A DNA stretch of 35,982 nucleotides from positions 1-35,982 of the forward strand of contig NZ_POUD01000070.1 of the NCBI RefSeq assembly GCF_003236395.1. The letters run 5' to 3'. Source of the DNA: Nonomuraea aridisoli (lineage in GTDB: Bacteria > Actinomycetota > Actinomycetes > Streptosporangiales > Streptosporangiaceae). The position numbers and the translations under genes are program-made. Shown here piece by piece: positions 24,154 to 32,550 of the stretch. The notes under the pieces are model-generated. The model had not been told where the DNA came from, made no database searches, and saw only the letters and a program-made list of their open reading frames with translations. The first letter of the stretch is position 1; each line of letters opens with the position of its first letter.

Positions 24154-24969
24154 TCAGGCGGAACGGGCGGGGACGCGGCGGCGGGACTCCGGGACGATGA
24201 GCGGTGTGCCCGACTGCGGGTCCTGGATGATCTCGCAGCGCAGGTCGAACACCTCGCGCACCAGCTCCGGCGTGACGATCTCACCGGGGTCGCCCTGCGC
24301 CACCACGGCGCCGTCGCGCATCACGATGAGGTGCGTGGCGTACCGGCAGGCCTGGTTGAGGTCGTGCAGCACGGCCACCATGGTCCGGCCCGCCTCGTGC
24401 AGGTCGGCGCAGAGGTCGAGCACCTCGATCTGGTGGGAGATGTCGAGGAACGTGGTCGGCTCGTCCAGCAGCAGGATCGGCGTCTCCTGCGCCAGCGCCA
24501 TGGCCAGCCACACCCGCTGCCGCTGCCCGCCCGACAGCTCGTCCACGATCCGGTCGGCCAGCTCGGCCACGTCGGTGGCGCGCATGGCCTCGGCGACGGC
24601 CGTCTCGTCGGCGCGCGACCACTGCCGCATGAGCCGCTGGTGCGGGTAGCGGCCGCGCGCCACCAGGTCGGCCACAGTGATGCCGTCGGGCACGATCGAG
24701 CTCTGCGGCAGCAGGCCGAGTCGCCGCGCCACCTCCTTCGACGGCAGCGACGTGATCACGCTGCCGTCGAGGTGCACGGCGCCCGTCCTCGGCTTGAGCA
24801 TCCTGGCCAGGGCCCGCAGCAGGGTGGACTTCCCGCAGGCGTTCGGGCCGATGATCACGGTGAAGGACTCGTCGGGGATCGCCACGGTGAGGTCGGTCGC
24901 CACGACGCGCTGGTCGTAGGCGAGCGTGAGGCTGGTGCCGGACAGCCGGGGAGCGGTCGGTGCGGCCAT
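24154..24969 (-). CDS. Siderophore/Fe3+ ABC transporter ATP-binding protein
   Basis: A 271-aa FecE/FepC-type ATPase. Walker A GPNACGKST (41-49), Q-loop Q89, signature LSGGQRQR (145-152), Walker B ILLLDEP (165-171) and H-loop His202 are all present. It powers import of ferric siderophore through the two permeases encoded immediately upstream. Its ATG overlaps the permease stop by one base (TGATG), with AAAGGAA in the permease tail as ribosome site. It is the last gene of the three-gene minus-strand operon that starts beside the iron boxes. Confidence 0.96.
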   Translation of the reverse strand: MAAPTAPRLSGTSLTLAYDQRVVATDLTVAIPDESFTVIIGPNACGKSTLLRALARMLKPRTGAVHLDGSVITSLPSKEVARRLGLLPQSSIVPDGITVADLVARGRYPHQRLMRQWSRADETAVAEAMRATDVAELADRIVDELSGGQRQRVWLAMALAQETPILLLDEPTTFLDISHQIEVLDLCADLHEAGRTMVAVLHDLNQACRYATHLIVMRDGAVVAQGDPGEIVTPELVREVFDLRCEIIQDPQSGTPLIVPESRRRVPARSA

Positions 24970-25976
24970 CAGTGGCGTTCCTTTCGCAGGAGCAGGACGA
25001 GGTACGTGCCGCCGATGGCGGCGGTCAGCACCCCGACGGGCAACTGGGTGGGCGCGAGCACCCGCTGGGCCGCGAGGTCCGCGGCGGTCAGCAGCACGGC
25101 GCCCATGAGCGCGGAGGCGCCCATGGTCACCCCGGCGGAGCGGGTGAGCCGCCGGGCGAGCTGCGGCGCGGCGAGCGCCACGAAGGCGACGGGCCCGGCG
25201 GCGGCGGTGGCCACCCCGGACAGCAGCACGCCGGCCGCGATGGCCAGCGCGCGGACGGTCTCGACGCGGATGCCCATGGCCTTGGCCGCGTCGTCGCCCA
25301 TCTCGATCATCCGCAGCGGCCGGGCGATGGCCGCGCAGAGCGGCACCAGCACGAGCAGCGCCAGCGCCACGGGCCCGGCGTGGTCCCAGCCGCGCCCGGT
25401 GAGGCTGCCGGTCAGCCAGGCCGCCGCGGTCGCCGCGTCGTTGATGTTCGCCCGCGTCAGCAGGTAGGAGTTGACCGCGAGCAGCAGCGCGTTGGCCCCG
25501 ATGCCGACCAGGACGAGCCGGTAGCCCGCCACCCCGCCGCGGTAGGCCAGGGCGTACACCAGGGCCGCCGTCACCACGCAGCCGGCCAGCGCGCCGCCGG
25601 CGATCACCATCGCCGAGCCGCCCGCGATCACCGCGACGATGCCACCGGTGGAGGCGCCGGCGGTGAAGCCGATGAAGTCGGGGCTGCCGAGCGGATTCCT
25701 GGTGAGACTCTGGAAGATCGCGCCGCTCAGCCCGAACGCGGCGCCGACCAGCAGGCCCGTCACCACGCGCGGCGCCCGCAGCTTGCCGACGATCAGCTCG
25801 GCGACCGGGGTGCCCTGGCCGAAGAGCGCGCCGACGATGTCGGGCACCGGCACGGTGAACTCGCCCGTCGCCAGCGCCGCCACCGTGACCGCGAAGCCCA
25901 CGACGAGGAGCACGGCGCCGACGAGCAGGGCGCGCGGCGCGAGCCGTACGGACCAGGGTCCGAAGCGGAGGGTCAC
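24969..25976 (-). CDS. FecCD-family iron-siderophore permease 2
   Basis: A 335-aa BtuC/FecCD-fold permease with about 10 membrane segments. Family signatures: KLRAPRVVTGLLVGAAFGLS, SLTRNPLGSPDFIGFTAGAS, and the coupling-helix stretch GDDAAKAMGIRVETVRALA that contacts the ATPase, followed by GPVAFVALAAPQLARRLT. The start is GTG 25976, overlapping the TGA of permease 1 (GTGA), so the permeases are made in equal amounts. The longer open frame upstream is antisense-type noise. Confidence 0.95.
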   Translation of the reverse strand: MTLRFGPWSVRLAPRALLVGAVLLVVGFAVTVAALATGEFTVPVPDIVGALFGQGTPVAELIVGKLRAPRVVTGLLVGAAFGLSGAIFQSLTRNPLGSPDFIGFTAGASTGGIVAVIAGGSAMVIAGGALAGCVVTAALVYALAYRGGVAGYRLVLVGIGANALLLAVNSYLLTRANINDAATAAAWLTGSLTGRGWDHAGPVALALLVLVPLCAAIARPLRMIEMGDDAAKAMGIRVETVRALAIAAGVLLSGVATAAAGPVAFVALAAPQLARRLTRSAGVTMGASALMGAVLLTAADLAAQRVLAPTQLPVGVLTAAIGGTYLVLLLRKERH

Positions 25977-27100
25977 AGCGCCGCCACCCGCCTCCGCCTG
26001 GCCATCATGATGAAGATCGGCGCGCCGATCACCGCCCACACGATCCCCACCTGCACCTCTCCGGGCCGGGCGATCAGCCGGCCCACCACGTCGGCGGTGA
26101 GCAGCAGCACCGGCGCGGCCAGCGCCGAGTACGGCAGCACCCAGCGCTGGTCGGGCCCCACCAGGGCGCGCACGGCGTGCGGCACGATGAGGCCGACGAA
26201 CCACAGCGGCCCGGCGGCGGCGGTGGCCGCTCCGCACAGCAGCGTGACCGCCACCCCGGTGAGGATCCGCGTACGGTTGACCGCCACGCCGAGCGCCCGG
26301 CCCGCGTCGTCGCCGAGCGCGAGCATGTTGAGCGGCCGGGCCAGCATCAGCCCGAGCACCAGCCCGGCGGCCATGAACGGCGCCAGCCGCACCAGCGTGT
26401 CGGCCGTCTGCCCGGCCAGCGACCCGGTCAGCCAGAACCGCATCCGGTCGTAGGTCTGGGTGTCCATGCGCAGGATGGCCTGGGCCACCGCCGTGCACAC
26501 CATGCCGAACGCCACCCCGGCCAGCGTGAGCCGTACGGGGCTGGAGCCCGCGCGGCCGGAGGAGGCCAGGGCGTAGACGACGACGGAGGCCAGCGCGGCC
26601 CCGCCGAAGGCGAACCACACGTACACCGTGGGGTCGGTCAGCCCGAACAGACCGAGCGCGAGCGTGACCCCGAGCGCGGCGCCCTCGTTGACGCCGAGCA
26701 GCCCCGGGTCGGCCAGCGGGTTGCGGGTCAGGCTCTGCATGAGCGCCCCGGCCAGCCCCAGCGTGGCGCCGACCCCGAGGCCGAGCAGCGTCCGCGGGAC
26801 GCGCAGCTCGCGGATCACCGTGTGGTCGTTGGAGCCGTCGGGGGCCAGGAAGGCGTCGATCACCGTGCCGAACGACACCGAGCGCGCGCCGAGGGCCACG
26901 CTGGCGAGCGCGACCAGCGCCAGCACGACGGCCGTCACGACGAGCCCGGTGACCAGGACCGCGGGACGCCCCTTGCGCCCGCCGCCGTCCCCGTCGGGTG
27001 CCGTGTCGGATGCGGTGTCGGATGCGGTGTCGGGCGCGGTGTCGCGCGCGGTGTCCGCGGCGGGCCGTCCGGCGCCGGCCGTGTCCTGTGGCGGGCGCAC
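25973..27100 (-). CDS. FecCD-family iron-siderophore permease 1
   Basis: A 375-aa FecCD permease. After an unusual ~48-residue hydrophilic N-terminal tail made of repeated Asp-Thr-Ala-x units come about 10 membrane helices with ELRVPRTLLGLGVGATLGLA, SLTRNPLADPGLLGVNEGAA, LGDDAGRALGVAVNRTRILT (coupling loop) and GPLWFVGLIVPHAVRALVGP. The start GTG 27100 follows GGGGG by 4 bp and AGGAG by 10 bp; an upstream TTG at 27124 is possible. It is first in the operon and 26 bp from iron box 1. Confidence 0.94.
   Translation of the reverse strand: MRPPQDTAGAGRPAADTARDTAPDTASDTASDTAPDGDGGGRKGRPAVLVTGLVVTAVVLALVALASVALGARSVSFGTVIDAFLAPDGSNDHTVIRELRVPRTLLGLGVGATLGLAGALMQSLTRNPLADPGLLGVNEGAALGVTLALGLFGLTDPTVYVWFAFGGAALASVVVYALASSGRAGSSPVRLTLAGVAFGMVCTAVAQAILRMDTQTYDRMRFWLTGSLAGQTADTLVRLAPFMAAGLVLGLMLARPLNMLALGDDAGRALGVAVNRTRILTGVAVTLLCGAATAAAGPLWFVGLIVPHAVRALVGPDQRWVLPYSALAAPVLLLTADVVGRLIARPGEVQVGIVWAVIGAPIFIMMARRRRVAAL
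27000..27059. repeat. 12-bp tandem repeat (5 units) in the permease N-terminus
   Basis: Five units of GCGGTGTCGGAT (last units diverged) at 27000, 27012, 27024, 27036 and 27048. They encode the D-T-A-P/S/R tail of permease 1. Being 12 bp long, copy-number changes keep the frame. Confidence 0.8.
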
Positions 27101-27126
27101 CCGACCCCCTCTCCTAGCGGTCAAAC

Positions 27127-27145
27127 TTAGGCAAGGCTAATCTAA
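27127..27145. promoter_or_regulatory. Iron box 1 (IdeR/DmdR-type)
   Basis: TTAGGCAAGGCTAATCTAA matches 16 of 19 positions of the actinobacterial iron-box consensus (TTAGGTTAGGCTAACCTAA). It lies on the permease side of the divergent promoter region, so iron-loaded IdeR/DmdR should repress uptake. Confidence 0.85.
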
Positions 27146-27156
27146 TGCCCCAGTAA

Positions 27157-27175
27157 TCAGGCAAGCCTAACCTTA
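27157..27175. promoter_or_regulatory. Iron box 2 (IdeR/DmdR-type)
   Basis: TCAGGCAAGCCTAACCTTA matches about 14 of 19 consensus positions, 30 bp (start to start) from box 1, and ends 10 bp before the substrate-binding protein ATG. It probably governs that gene, covering its promoter or start. Confidence 0.75.
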
Positions 27176-27185
27176 GGAGTTGGAG

Positions 27186-28190
27186 ATGTCGGGACCGGTC
27201 ATGGCTCGCAGGGGCTTCCTGGCGGGCGCGGCGGGACTCGCCGCGGCCCTGACACTGGCGGCCTGCGGCGACGACGGCGGCACCGCGGCCCCGGCCGCGT
27301 CGGGATCCGCCGCGGCCGGCGCCTGGTCGTTCACCGACGACCGAGGCAAGAAGGTCGAGCGGCCCCAGCCGCCCGCCAGGATCGTCGCCCAGGTGGGCTC
27401 GGCCGCCGCGCTGTGGGACTTCGGCGTGCGCCCCATCGCCGTCTTCGGCCCGCACAGGCTCGCCGACGGCAGCAGGGACCCGCAGGTCGGCAACGTCGAC
27501 ATCACCAAGGTCGAGGGCCTCGGCAACGTGTGGGACGAGTTCAACGTCGAGAAGTACATCTCCCTCCAGCCCGACCTCCTCGTCAGCAGCATGTACGAGA
27601 AGGGCACCCTCTGGTACGTGCCCGAGAAGTCGAAGGACACCATCGAGCAGGTCGCCCCGACCGTCGGCGTCATGCTGACCGGCCGCAGCGCTCTCGACGT
27701 CATCGGCACCTACGAACGGCTCGCCCAGTCGCTGGGCGCGAGCATGGAGGGCGTGCCCGCGGCCAGGGCCCGCATGGAGGCGGCCACCGAGGAGCTCGCA
27801 CAGTTCAAGGACCTGCGGATCCTCATGGTCTCGGGCGGCGCGGACGCGTTCTGGATCGTCAACCCGCCGGAGTACCCCGACATCGTGCACCTCGTCGACG
27901 CCGGCCTCACCGTCGTCAAGCCCGACAAGGTGGACGAGGGCGGCTTCTTCCAGACCCTCAGCTGGGAGAACGCCGACGCCTACGACGCCGACGTGATCCT
28001 CTACGACACCCGCACCCAGGCGCTCACGCCCGAGGAGATGATGAAGAAGCCGACCTTCGCCAAGCTTCCCGCGGTCGAGGCCGGCCAGCTCTACCCGTGG
28101 TCGGCGGAGGCGCCGTTCAGCTACCACGGCTACGCGGACTTCCTCGAGAAGCTCGTGGCGAACCTGAAGAAGGCGCAGCCCCTTCAGTAG
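27186..28190 (+). CDS. Siderophore-binding lipoprotein of the iron ABC transporter
   Basis: A 334-aa FepB/FhuD-type (class III) periplasmic-binding lipoprotein. The N-terminus has twin arginines (RR at 8-9, ARRGFLAGAAG) and the lipobox LAAC with Cys27, so export may use Tat before lipidation. Mature domain: FTDDRGKKVERPQPPARIVA, the SSMYEKGT segment, an interdomain helix typical of the class, and DAFWIVNPPEYPDIVHLVD. The ATG at 27186 is 6 bp after AGGAG. It is divergent from the permease-ATPase operon with both iron boxes in between, giving a complete iron-regulated uptake system. The ligand is not deducible. The 3' end overlaps the convergent helicase-type gene by 7 bp. Confidence 0.95.
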   Translation: MSGPVMARRGFLAGAAGLAAALTLAACGDDGGTAAPAASGSAAAGAWSFTDDRGKKVERPQPPARIVAQVGSAAALWDFGVRPIAVFGPHRLADGSRDPQVGNVDITKVEGLGNVWDEFNVEKYISLQPDLLVSSMYEKGTLWYVPEKSKDTIEQVAPTVGVMLTGRSALDVIGTYERLAQSLGASMEGVPAARARMEAATEELAQFKDLRILMVSGGADAFWIVNPPEYPDIVHLVDAGLTVVKPDKVDEGGFFQTLSWENADAYDADVILYDTRTQALTPEEMMKKPTFAKLPAVEAGQLYPWSAEAPFSYHGYADFLEKLVANLKKAQPLQ

Positions 28191-30601
28191 GCGCCGCGGA
28201 CCTCGACGATCTCCGAGAGCGGGAACTCGAGGTAGTCGCCGGCCTCCTCGCACCAGGCGTCGAGCGCGCCGCCCCGCAGCTCGCCGTGGCTGATCGTGGC
28301 CGTCAGCCCGTCGCTCAGCGTGATGCCGGCGCGCACGCCCCGGTCGACGACGAACCCGAGCAGCGACTGCTGGGCCGTCGGCAGCCGGGTCGCCATCCGG
28401 CCGATGACCGCCCACGTGCGCCCGTTCCTGCCGTCGTCCTGCTTGCTCGCGGAGACGAGGCGGCGGGCGTGCTCGTACGGGTCGGGCGGCGGCTCGGCCA
28501 GCACGTGGGGCGGCGGCTCCACCTCCAGGCCGGGAAAGTCGGACAGCTCGGCCACCTGCCCGCCGGGCAGCAGGATGAGCTTGCCGTGGCCGGGCTCCTC
28601 GGCCCTGGCCCGGTGGATGGTGATCTCACCGGTGTCGGCGACGGGGACCGGGGAGTAGCCGACCTCGCGCAGGGCGGCGAGCGTGCGGTCGGCCGGCGCC
28701 GCGCTCACCAGCACCGTCGGGGCGAGCAGCCGCAGGCCCAGCCGGCCCAGGCGACGGTGGGCGGCGATCTCGGCCAGCAGCCCGGTGTCGGTGGCCTGGA
28801 CGACGCAGCCGACCGTGGTGACGGTTACCTCGCCGTGCCGGCGGGCGGTGTCACGGACCAGGTATTCCAGCGGCTGGGGGATCGTGCCGACGGTGGCCAG
28901 CTCGTCGAGCAGCTCGTCGGCGTCGTGGCCGCGGTCGAGCGCCCGGCGCACGCTCTCGGTCGTGAAGCGCCACACCGAGGCCGCGCCGCGCGACTCGCGC
29001 TCGGCGACCCGGTCGAGCAGGGCCGCGAGCTCCGCCGACGGCGGCCCGGTGACGACCGCCGTCAGGTCGGGCCCGAACAGCGCGCTGCGGCGGACGCTGG
29101 CCAGGGCGTGGGTGGCCGCCTCGACCAGCGTGGGGTCGTGCTCGACCATGGGCACCGCGTCGTCGTTCTCGTCGCCGGGCTTGGCCGTCAGCCCGGCCAG
29201 GGCCCGGCCGAGGTCGGTGAGCGCGTTGTTGGCCAGCAGACCGAGCAGCCGGGCCTCGTCGAGCACCGCCGGGGCGCAGGCGCGCAGCAGCGGCAGGTCG
29301 ATGAGCGGCGCGTGCCAGTGGACGTTGGCGACGAGGCTGTCGCGGTCGGCGAAGGCCGTGCCGGAGTGCAGCTGGGCGAGCGCCTGCAGCACCGCCCGGC
29401 GCACCCGCGCGACGGTGCCGCCCGCGGGGTCGTCGCCGAGCACGGTGCCGTACTTGCCGTCGATCTTGCGCAGCGACGAGCGTTCCATCCGCCACCAGGC
29501 GGCCAGCAGCACCCGCAGCCGGGCCGAGCCCTCGTCGAGCCGCCAGCGGTCGAAGCGCTCGGTCGGGATCATGCCGCCGGACTGCTCGTCCCAGGCCAGC
29601 AGCCGGGCCACGGCGCAGACCTCCAGCAGCAGGCGCGTCTCGTCCTCGTCGCAGCCGGTCTCCTTGGCGACCCTGCGCACCTCGCGCACGCCGACGCCGC
29701 CGGTCTTGAGCAGCGGCAGCGGCGTCTTGGAGGTGTTGTCCAGCAGGGCCGCGCACCGCTCGACCACGTGGGGCGCGGCCAGCGTCATCAGGTGGTCGAC
29801 CTCCTCGGGGTCGACCGGGATCGTCGCGACCTCGGGCGCCACCGGCCGGAACGGCGGATGGTAGCCGGGACCGCGCAGGGCCAGCGCGATCTCGCGGGGG
29901 ATCTCGCCGACGTGCCAGCTCGGCCGGAAGAGCAGGCCATGATCGGCGCACCAGCGCTCGGGGGTGCCGGGGGTGACGAACCGGCCGCCGTCGACGTCGA
30001 GGGTGGGGCCCTGCCAGGCGAAGCGTTCGAGCAGCGCGACCGTGCCGCCGGGGGCCTGGCTCACCAGCGACCTGACGCGCTCGCCGTCGCCGAGCGCCTC
30101 GACGACCCGGGCGATCGCGCGGCGCTTGTTGCCCTGGGCCGGGAGCCCCAGGTTGCGCGCCAGCGCCTGCAGCGCGTCGTTGCTGATGGACCAGGAGTTG
30201 AGGTAGTGATCAAGCGGCTCGCCCAGGCTGAGCGGCGCGGCCCACCAGCGGGTCACACCCTCGGCGAGGTGGATCACGCCGCCGTCGCCGGGCCAGGCGA
30301 GGGCGTGGTCGTAGAGGTGGTCGAGCCAGGGGGTGACGTCGTCGACCGGCGCGTCGAGGAACGCGGCCAGGCTCTGGGGCGTCGGACGGGTCATGGCCAG
30401 GGCGGTCTCGGCGAGCTGCAGGCACGGCAGGGGCAGACCGCGCAGGGCCTCCATCACGGCGAAACCATTGGAGAGCCGCTGGGCCAGGGTGTCGAGCCGC
30501 CTGGGCCAGGGAGCGGCGATGGCGTCGGGCCGGTTCGCGAGGATGCGACCGAGCCTGTCTTCGTCTAGGGTGCGTAGCCAGCCGAGCAGGTGATCTTCCA
30601 T
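28184..30601 (-). CDS. Helicase-associated domain protein (Helicase_C_3/XPB-like)
   Basis: An 805-aa cytoplasmic protein of the actinobacterial helicase-associated (Helicase_C_3, PF13625-like) family. N-terminal winged-helix-like repeats (LGWLRTLDEDRLGRILANRP, LPLPCLQLAETALAM, WSISNDALQALARNLGLPA) are followed by a long alpha-rich middle and a C-terminal region (~480-700) with FTTESVRRALDRGHDADELL, the EYLVRDTARRHGEVTV strand and GCVVQATDTGLLAEIAAH. No Walker motifs are present, so it is not itself a helicase; homologs often lie near XPB-type repair helicases, and a DNA-repair role is inference. Only one intact gene of this strand fits the region. A long opposite-strand open frame here is GC-driven. 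Confidence 0.9.
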   Translation of the reverse strand: MEDHLLGWLRTLDEDRLGRILANRPDAIAAPWPRRLDTLAQRLSNGFAVMEALRGLPLPCLQLAETALAMTRPTPQSLAAFLDAPVDDVTPWLDHLYDHALAWPGDGGVIHLAEGVTRWWAAPLSLGEPLDHYLNSWSISNDALQALARNLGLPAQGNKRRAIARVVEALGDGERVRSLVSQAPGGTVALLERFAWQGPTLDVDGGRFVTPGTPERWCADHGLLFRPSWHVGEIPREIALALRGPGYHPPFRPVAPEVATIPVDPEEVDHLMTLAAPHVVERCAALLDNTSKTPLPLLKTGGVGVREVRRVAKETGCDEDETRLLLEVCAVARLLAWDEQSGGMIPTERFDRWRLDEGSARLRVLLAAWWRMERSSLRKIDGKYGTVLGDDPAGGTVARVRRAVLQALAQLHSGTAFADRDSLVANVHWHAPLIDLPLLRACAPAVLDEARLLGLLANNALTDLGRALAGLTAKPGDENDDAVPMVEHDPTLVEAATHALASVRRSALFGPDLTAVVTGPPSAELAALLDRVAERESRGAASVWRFTTESVRRALDRGHDADELLDELATVGTIPQPLEYLVRDTARRHGEVTVTTVGCVVQATDTGLLAEIAAHRRLGRLGLRLLAPTVLVSAAPADRTLAALREVGYSPVPVADTGEITIHRARAEEPGHGKLILLPGGQVAELSDFPGLEVEPPPHVLAEPPPDPYEHARRLVSASKQDDGRNGRTWAVIGRMATRLPTAQQSLLGFVVDRGVRAGITLSDGLTATISHGELRGGALDAWCEEAGDYLEFPLSEIVEVRGAY

Positions 30602-30678
30602 CTGTCAGCACTCTCATGGGGTCGCGCGCGGGACTCACCGTGAGCCATGAGCATCCACGGTAATGCAGATCACCCCCG

Positions 30679-31173
30679 TCAGGAGAGGACTGCCCAGACG
30701 ATCTTTCCGTGGGGTGCGAGGGCGGACCAGCCCCAGCGGAGGCTGAGCGATTCGACGATGTGGAGTCCGAGGCCGCCGGTGTCAAGGGGGCCAGGGTATC
30801 GCAGCACGGGCACCGAGGACCCGGGATCGGTGAAGGCGCTCGTGACGAGCGGGCCCCGGCGTACGAGGGACATGTGGACGGTGCGCTCGCGGCGCGGGTC
30901 GTCCAGGCACAGGCCGTGGCGCAGCGCGTTGGTGGCGAGCTCGGAGACCACCAGCTCCATGTTGTCGACCAGCTCGCCGAGGCCCCAGCCCGTCAGCGTC
31001 CCCGCGCTGAAGCTGCGGGCGGTGTGAACCGAGGAAGCCGTGGGCGGGAGCACGAACGTGGCGCTGGCGGACGGGCCCGGGACGATGAGGTCGAGGGCCG
31101 CTTCGGGCCACCAGCCGACTGGAGGCCACCAATCGAACGTGGTCCACTGGCCGTGCGCCGTGGTGGATTGCAC
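30679..31173 (-). CDS. HATPase_c_2 ATP-binding protein (anti-sigma-regulatory/SpoIIAB-like)
   Basis: A 164-aa GHKL ATPase domain of the anti-sigma/RsbW type. N-box MELVVSELATNALRHG (conserved Glu and Asn), G1-like DTGGLGLHIVESLS, and the closing SLRWGWSALAPHGKIVWAVL motif. It may phosphorylate or bind an anti-anti-sigma/sigma partner. The start is uncertain: GTG 31173 gives the usual length, while a GTG at 31242 would add His-rich residues encoded by a TGCACGTGCA-rich leader. It is divergent from the XRE-DUF397 pair, the standard layout of WhiJ-like loci. Confidence 0.88.
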   Translation of the reverse strand: MQSTTAHGQWTTFDWWPPVGWWPEAALDLIVPGPSASATFVLPPTASSVHTARSFSAGTLTGWGLGELVDNMELVVSELATNALRHGLCLDDPRRERTVHMSLVRRGPLVTSAFTDPGSSVPVLRYPGPLDTGGLGLHIVESLSLRWGWSALAPHGKIVWAVLS

Positions 31174-31358
31174 GTGATCATTCTGCGCCAAACTCTCGTG
31201 CAGGTGCAAGAGCGAATGCACGTGCAGACAACCCGTGCACACGCTACGGTTTGCCTCAAAAGGTCAATATGGGGGAAAGGGGATCTTGTCCGCGGCCCAT
31301 GATCTTCCGGCCGTGAAGTGACAGACTGTTTGGCAAGGAAACGACCAAGGAGCTGCAC
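31174..31358. promoter_or_regulatory. Divergent promoter region of the WhiJ-like locus
   Basis: The ~185-bp gap contains TTGACC (minus strand, ~31265) with TAGCGT 15 bp on, a candidate promoter for the HATPase gene, and several TGCACG/CGTGCA inverted motifs (e.g. 31191-31237). AAGGAG sits 6 bp before the XRE GTG. Confidence 0.3.
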
Positions 31359-32225
31359 GTGTCCATTGATCCGCCCGGTTCCGGTTCGACCGTGAGGCGC
31401 ATCATGCTGGGGGCGAGCCTCAGGCGCCTGCGCGAAGCCAGCGGTCTCGACCGGGCACAGGCCGGATTTCACATCCGGGCGTCCGAGTCCAAGATCAGCC
31501 GCATGGAGCTCGGCCGTGTGGGCTTCAAGACACGTGACGTGGAAGACCTCCTCACCCTGTACGGCGTCGTCGACGACGCCGAACGCCGTGCCCTGCTGGA
31601 GATGGTGCGCGAGGCCAACACCCCCGGGTGGTGGCACAAGTACTCCGCCGAGCTGCCGTCGTGGTTCACCACGTACGTCGGCCTCGAGGAGGCGGCGAGC
31701 GTGATCCGGACCTACGAGGTGCAGTTCGTGCCCGGCCTGCTGCAGACGGCCGCGTACGCGCGCTCGGTCATCGAGCTGGGCAACCCCGATGAGAGCCCCG
31801 ACAAGATCGAACGCCGCGTGCATCTGCGCATGCAGCGTCAGGAGCGCTTCACCCGGAAGGACGGGCCCCGCCTGTGGGCCGTCATCGACGAGGCGGCGCT
31901 CAAGCGGATCATCGGCGGGCGGGAGGTCATGGCCGAGCAGCTCCAGCACCTGCTGGAAGTCGCCGCTCTACCCAACATCACCATCCAGGTGATGCCCTTC
32001 AAGTTCGGCAAGCACGCCGCTGAAGGGGGCGCGTTCAGCATTCTGCGGTTTCCCGAGTCCGACTTGTCGGACGTTGTCTACGTCGAGCAGCTCTGGGGTG
32101 CCCTGTACCTGGACAAGCGTGAGGAGATCGACCCGTACCTCACCGCTATGGAGCAACTGTGCGTGGAGAGCACCACGCCAGGGGGCACCGTCGAGCTCAT
32201 CGGCGGTCTTCTCAGAAAGATGTAG
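31359..32225 (+). CDS. XRE-family regulator with DUF5753 (WhiJ-like)
   Basis: A 288-aa regulator. The helix-turn-helix at about 17-60 (LGASLRRLREASGLDRAQAG, RASESKISRMELGRVGFK) is followed by the DUF5753 domain at about 95-280 (YVGLEEAASVIRTYEVQFVP, GLLQTAAYARSV, ITIQVMPFKFGKHAAEGGAF). This is the WhiJ-type architecture abundant in Streptomyces and relatives, where such regulators act with a small DUF397 partner in development. Start GTG 31359 lies 6 bp after AAGGAG. The stop (TAG) directly abuts the ATG of the DUF397 gene. Confidence 0.95.
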   Translation: MSIDPPGSGSTVRRIMLGASLRRLREASGLDRAQAGFHIRASESKISRMELGRVGFKTRDVEDLLTLYGVVDDAERRALLEMVREANTPGWWHKYSAELPSWFTTYVGLEEAASVIRTYEVQFVPGLLQTAAYARSVIELGNPDESPDKIERRVHLRMQRQERFTRKDGPRLWAVIDEAALKRIIGGREVMAEQLQHLLEVAALPNITIQVMPFKFGKHAAEGGAFSILRFPESDLSDVVYVEQLWGALYLDKREEIDPYLTAMEQLCVESTTPGGTVELIGGLLRKM

Positions 32226-32462
32226 ATGAACCAGACCTACAACGGAATGCCGGCCGCGGACCTGACGCAGGTCTCCTGGCGCAAGAGCCGCTACAGCAAC
32301 TCGCAGGGCAACTGCGTGGAACTCGCGGAGCTTCCCGACGGTGGCATCGCGGTGCGCAACTCACGCTTCCCCGACGGCCCTGCACTCATCTATACCCGTG
32401 ACGAGATCCGTGCCCTGGTGCTCGGAGTGAAGGACGGAGAGTTCGACGGCCTGCTCGTTTAA
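32226..32462 (+). CDS. DUF397 protein (BldB-like small partner)
   Basis: A 78-aa DUF397 protein: VSWRKSRYSNSQGNCVELAE, GGIAVRNSRFPDGPALIYTR, DEIRALVLGVKDGEFDGLL, all hallmarks of the family. Length is normal. In WhiJ-like loci it associates with, and can antagonise, the adjacent XRE-DUF5753 regulator (known for the family; not shown here). It is translated from the same message with zero spacing and ends ahead of a strong hairpin. Confidence 0.95.
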   Translation: MNQTYNGMPAADLTQVSWRKSRYSNSQGNCVELAELPDGGIAVRNSRFPDGPALIYTRDEIRALVLGVKDGEFDGLLV

Positions 32463-32473
32463 CAGGGTGTTAA

Positions 32474-32510
32474 CCTCCGGCGCGCCCGCGTAACTGCGGC
32501 GCGCCGGAGG
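32474..32510 (+). terminator. GC-rich 13-bp hairpin after the DUF397 gene
   Basis: CCTCCGGCGCGCC (32474-32486) and its perfect complement (32498-32510), with an 11-nt loop. No U-tract, as usual for actinobacterial terminators. It lies 11 bp after the DUF397 stop. Confidence 0.8.
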
Positions 32511-32550
32511 CGTAACCGCCCGGCCTCGTCCCACGTCCAGGATCGGAGTC

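Noticed and set aside
24969..26618. 549-codon version of permease 2
   Set aside because: The extra N-terminal part is out-of-frame reading of permease 1; GTG 25976 overlaps the permease 1 stop and gives the normal length.
27413..30568. 1051-codon open frame on the plus strand
   Set aside because: It is antisense to the helicase-associated gene and overlaps the iron-binding lipoprotein in another frame. The translation is low-complexity (Arg, Gly, Ala, His) with no family resemblance; a GC-bias shadow.
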